Below, piece by piece: positions 4,828 through 6,081 of a DNA stretch of 6,081 bases. The DNA lies in NCBI GenBank assembly GCA_026391995.1, contig JAPLCY010000346.1, forward strand, positions 1 to 6,081, read 5' to 3'. The position numbers were made by a program, and so were the translations under genes. Position 1 is the first letter of the stretch, and each line of letters starts with the position of its first letter. The DNA is from Candidatus Auribacterota bacterium. Lineage in GTDB: Bacteria; Auribacterota; Tritonobacteria; UBA1439. The notes below the pieces were generated by a model, which worked only from the letters and a program-made list of their open reading frames with translations, ran no database searches and had not been told where the DNA came from.

Positions 4828-6081
4828 CTAGATCTGGTCGAGGCTCAGGAGCCGGATGAAATCATCGGCGCCGATCGCCGCGGGCGACGCCATATAGTGC
4901 TGTCCAAGCACCGGGCCGGCCACAGGCGCGACCGCTTTCTTCACCGCCGCACCCCGCGCCTCGAGCACCACGTCGATGGACCCGTCGGAGTAGTATGTCT
5001 TTGACGCCTCCTCCGCACCCTGCACCACGCCCTTCACGGCGATCTGGACCTGGTCGTTCTGCACCGCCAGGTTCTGCAACGTGGTCGAGGTGTTCACCAC
5101 CGTGCCGTAGATCTTTTCGGCGAGGCGCCGGTACCCGTCCACTGTCGCGGCGCGCTCTGTGGTGGCGCGTATGAATGGCCCGAACGCGGCGCCGTACTCG
5201 GTGAGCGATATCGGCGTGATCTCCTTCCACACGAGCGCGATGTCCCGCTTGATGATTGCTTTCGTCTTTTCGAGCGGATACTCCATGCGGACGGTCGCGG
5301 TTTTCGACTGACGGTCGTATTCGGTCTTGATGACCGCCGCCTCGCCCGTGCTCGTCAGTATCGCCTCGCACACTTTCTGGTCCTTGTTCATCAGGTCGCC
5401 CACCGTTTCGTCTCCCGAGAGACGAACGGTCTCGAGCTTGTCGATGATCCCCTTCTGCGCCCGGTAGCGCGCCTCAACGGTCGCCCACCGCTCGGCATCG
5501 GCATCGCTCATCGAGGCGGGGGAAACCGCCGTGCCCTGCGTGCCGATGACGATCCTCTCGAAGCTCGGCTGCGGATTCTTCAGCCGCGCGAGAAGCCCCT
5601 GCGCGTCCTTGAATGGGATGGAGGGATCGTCGAGGCGCTTGATCAGCAGCTCCCGCGGCGGCAGCCCGGTCCCCTTCGCCCGTATCATCGCCATCCCCCA
5701 TGGGGCGACCACGGTCTGCTGCTGGCCCTTCACCGTGACCGATTTGTCGGGTTCACCCGCCGCCTGGACGCCGACGCTCCCACGCGACACTGCCAACGAG
5801 GCCGTGCGGGCCCCCTCCTGCTGGCAGAATGAGAACGCCGTCCCCCTGACCGCGGCGACCGCGACGGGGGATTTGAGCGTGAGGCGCGACCCGGAGGGGA
5901 GGTTGTCGAGCCTTGCGAGCACCTCTCCCTTCAGTAGACCCAGGTCGGTAAGCCTCACCACCGCGCCGTTCGGCTCCTTGGATTCGGCCAGGATCCTGTC
6001 GATCGCAAGCTGCGAGTTCTCCTTCAGGCGGAACCTGTTCTTCTGCCCGAGCTCCATATCGGCATAGGAATTATCGGCGGT
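4828..6081 (-). CDS. FecR-like domain protein with two C-terminal LPP20-like modules (5' end outside window)
   Basis: The frame is open to the right edge (417 codons visible). The ATG at 6057 is internal, because the FecR-like sequence continues upstream of it (ADNSYAD just before ELGQKNRFRLKENS). Numbering from the edge, residues 1 to about 130 are a FecR-like domain (PF04773 type) with RFRLKENSQLAI, SPVAVAAVRGTAFSF (the VRGTxF hallmark at 78-83) and a repeating beta pattern. A linker rich in Pro and charged residues follows. Residues about 201-270 and 306-376 look like two related alpha/beta modules; the second (ERAATVDGYRRLAEKIYG, then TTLQNL, VVQGAEEA and YYSDGSIDVVLE) closely fits the LPP20/FlgP lipoprotein pattern. 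A signal or lipoprotein peptide is expected in the missing N-terminus, so the site is probably periplasm or outer membrane. No sigma factor or TonB receptor is visible, which argues against classic iron signalling. It is co-directional with the DUF3307 gene. Confidence 0.8.
   Translation of the reverse strand, partial: TADNSYADMELGQKNRFRLKENSQLAIDRILAESKEPNGAVVRLTDLGLLKGEVLARLDNLPSGSRLTLKSPVAVAAVRGTAFSFCQQEGARTASLAVSRGSVGVQAAGEPDKSVTVKGQQQTVVAPWGMAMIRAKGTGLPPRELLIKRLDDPSIPFKDAQGLLARLKNPQPSFERIVIGTQGTAVSPASMSDADAERWATVEARYRAQKGIIDKLETVRLSGDETVGDLMNKDQKVCEAILTSTGEAAVIKTEYDRQSKTATVRMEYPLEKTKAIIKRDIALVWKEITPISLTEYGAAFGPFIRATTERAATVDGYRRLAEKIYGTVVNTSTTLQNLAVQNDQVQIAVKGVVQGAEEASKTYYSDGSIDVVLEARGAAVKKAVAPVAGPVLGQHYMASPAAIGADDFIRLLSLDQI

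Noticed and set aside
5531..6067. 178-residue plus-strand open frame
   Set aside because: It is antisense to the FecR-like domain, whose VRGTxF hallmark shows that the minus frame is the coding one.

Overview
The window looks like a fragment of a moderately GC-rich Gram-negative-type bacterial genome, most likely a metagenome-assembled member of a poorly cultured lineage. This rests on the secreted PQQ-like repeat protein with a 'WPMFHHDLKHTG'-type N-terminus, the FecR/LPP20-type envelope protein and C/G-rich intergenic repeat-like DNA. The exact phylum cannot be fixed from the sequence alone; Omnitrophota- or Auribacterota-like groups are a guess from family resemblance. TAG is the natural stop of six reading frames here, so the standard stop code applies.

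Layout. Positions 1-701 (minus strand) hold the 5' part of a secreted beta-propeller protein built from 120-bp tandem repeats and interrupted by an in-frame TAG at 165-167. Positions 702-1049 are a divergent intergenic region with a hairpin, a 15-A tract, a C/G-rich repeat-like block and a possible promoter. Positions 1050-3859, and perhaps on to 4160, form a plus-strand gene string. It contains a prokaryotic pentameric ligand-gated ion channel (pLGIC), a 54-codon remnant of a hotdog thioesterase that seems to have lost its middle in frame, an LsrG-like ABM-domain protein, an iron-type alcohol dehydrogenase and a small six-cysteine protein. Positions 4089-6081 (minus strand) hold an envelope gene with a FecR-like domain and two LPP20-like modules (5' end outside the window), followed 19 nt later by a DUF3307 membrane protein. 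The two gene strings converge, and their ends overlap by about 72 bp.

How the parts may work together. The ABM protein and the alcohol dehydrogenase are plausibly one small-molecule redox or isomerisation unit, with the thioesterase a former partner. The ion channel sits first in the same string, but no functional link to the metabolic genes is demonstrated. The minus-strand pair appears to be an envelope module: a periplasmic or lipoprotein-like protein followed by a polytopic inner-membrane protein. The most distinctive observations are the unusual channel pore and its HxHCxxC cytoplasmic linker, the internally deleted thioesterase with an intact ribosome binding site, and the FecR plus double LPP20 architecture.
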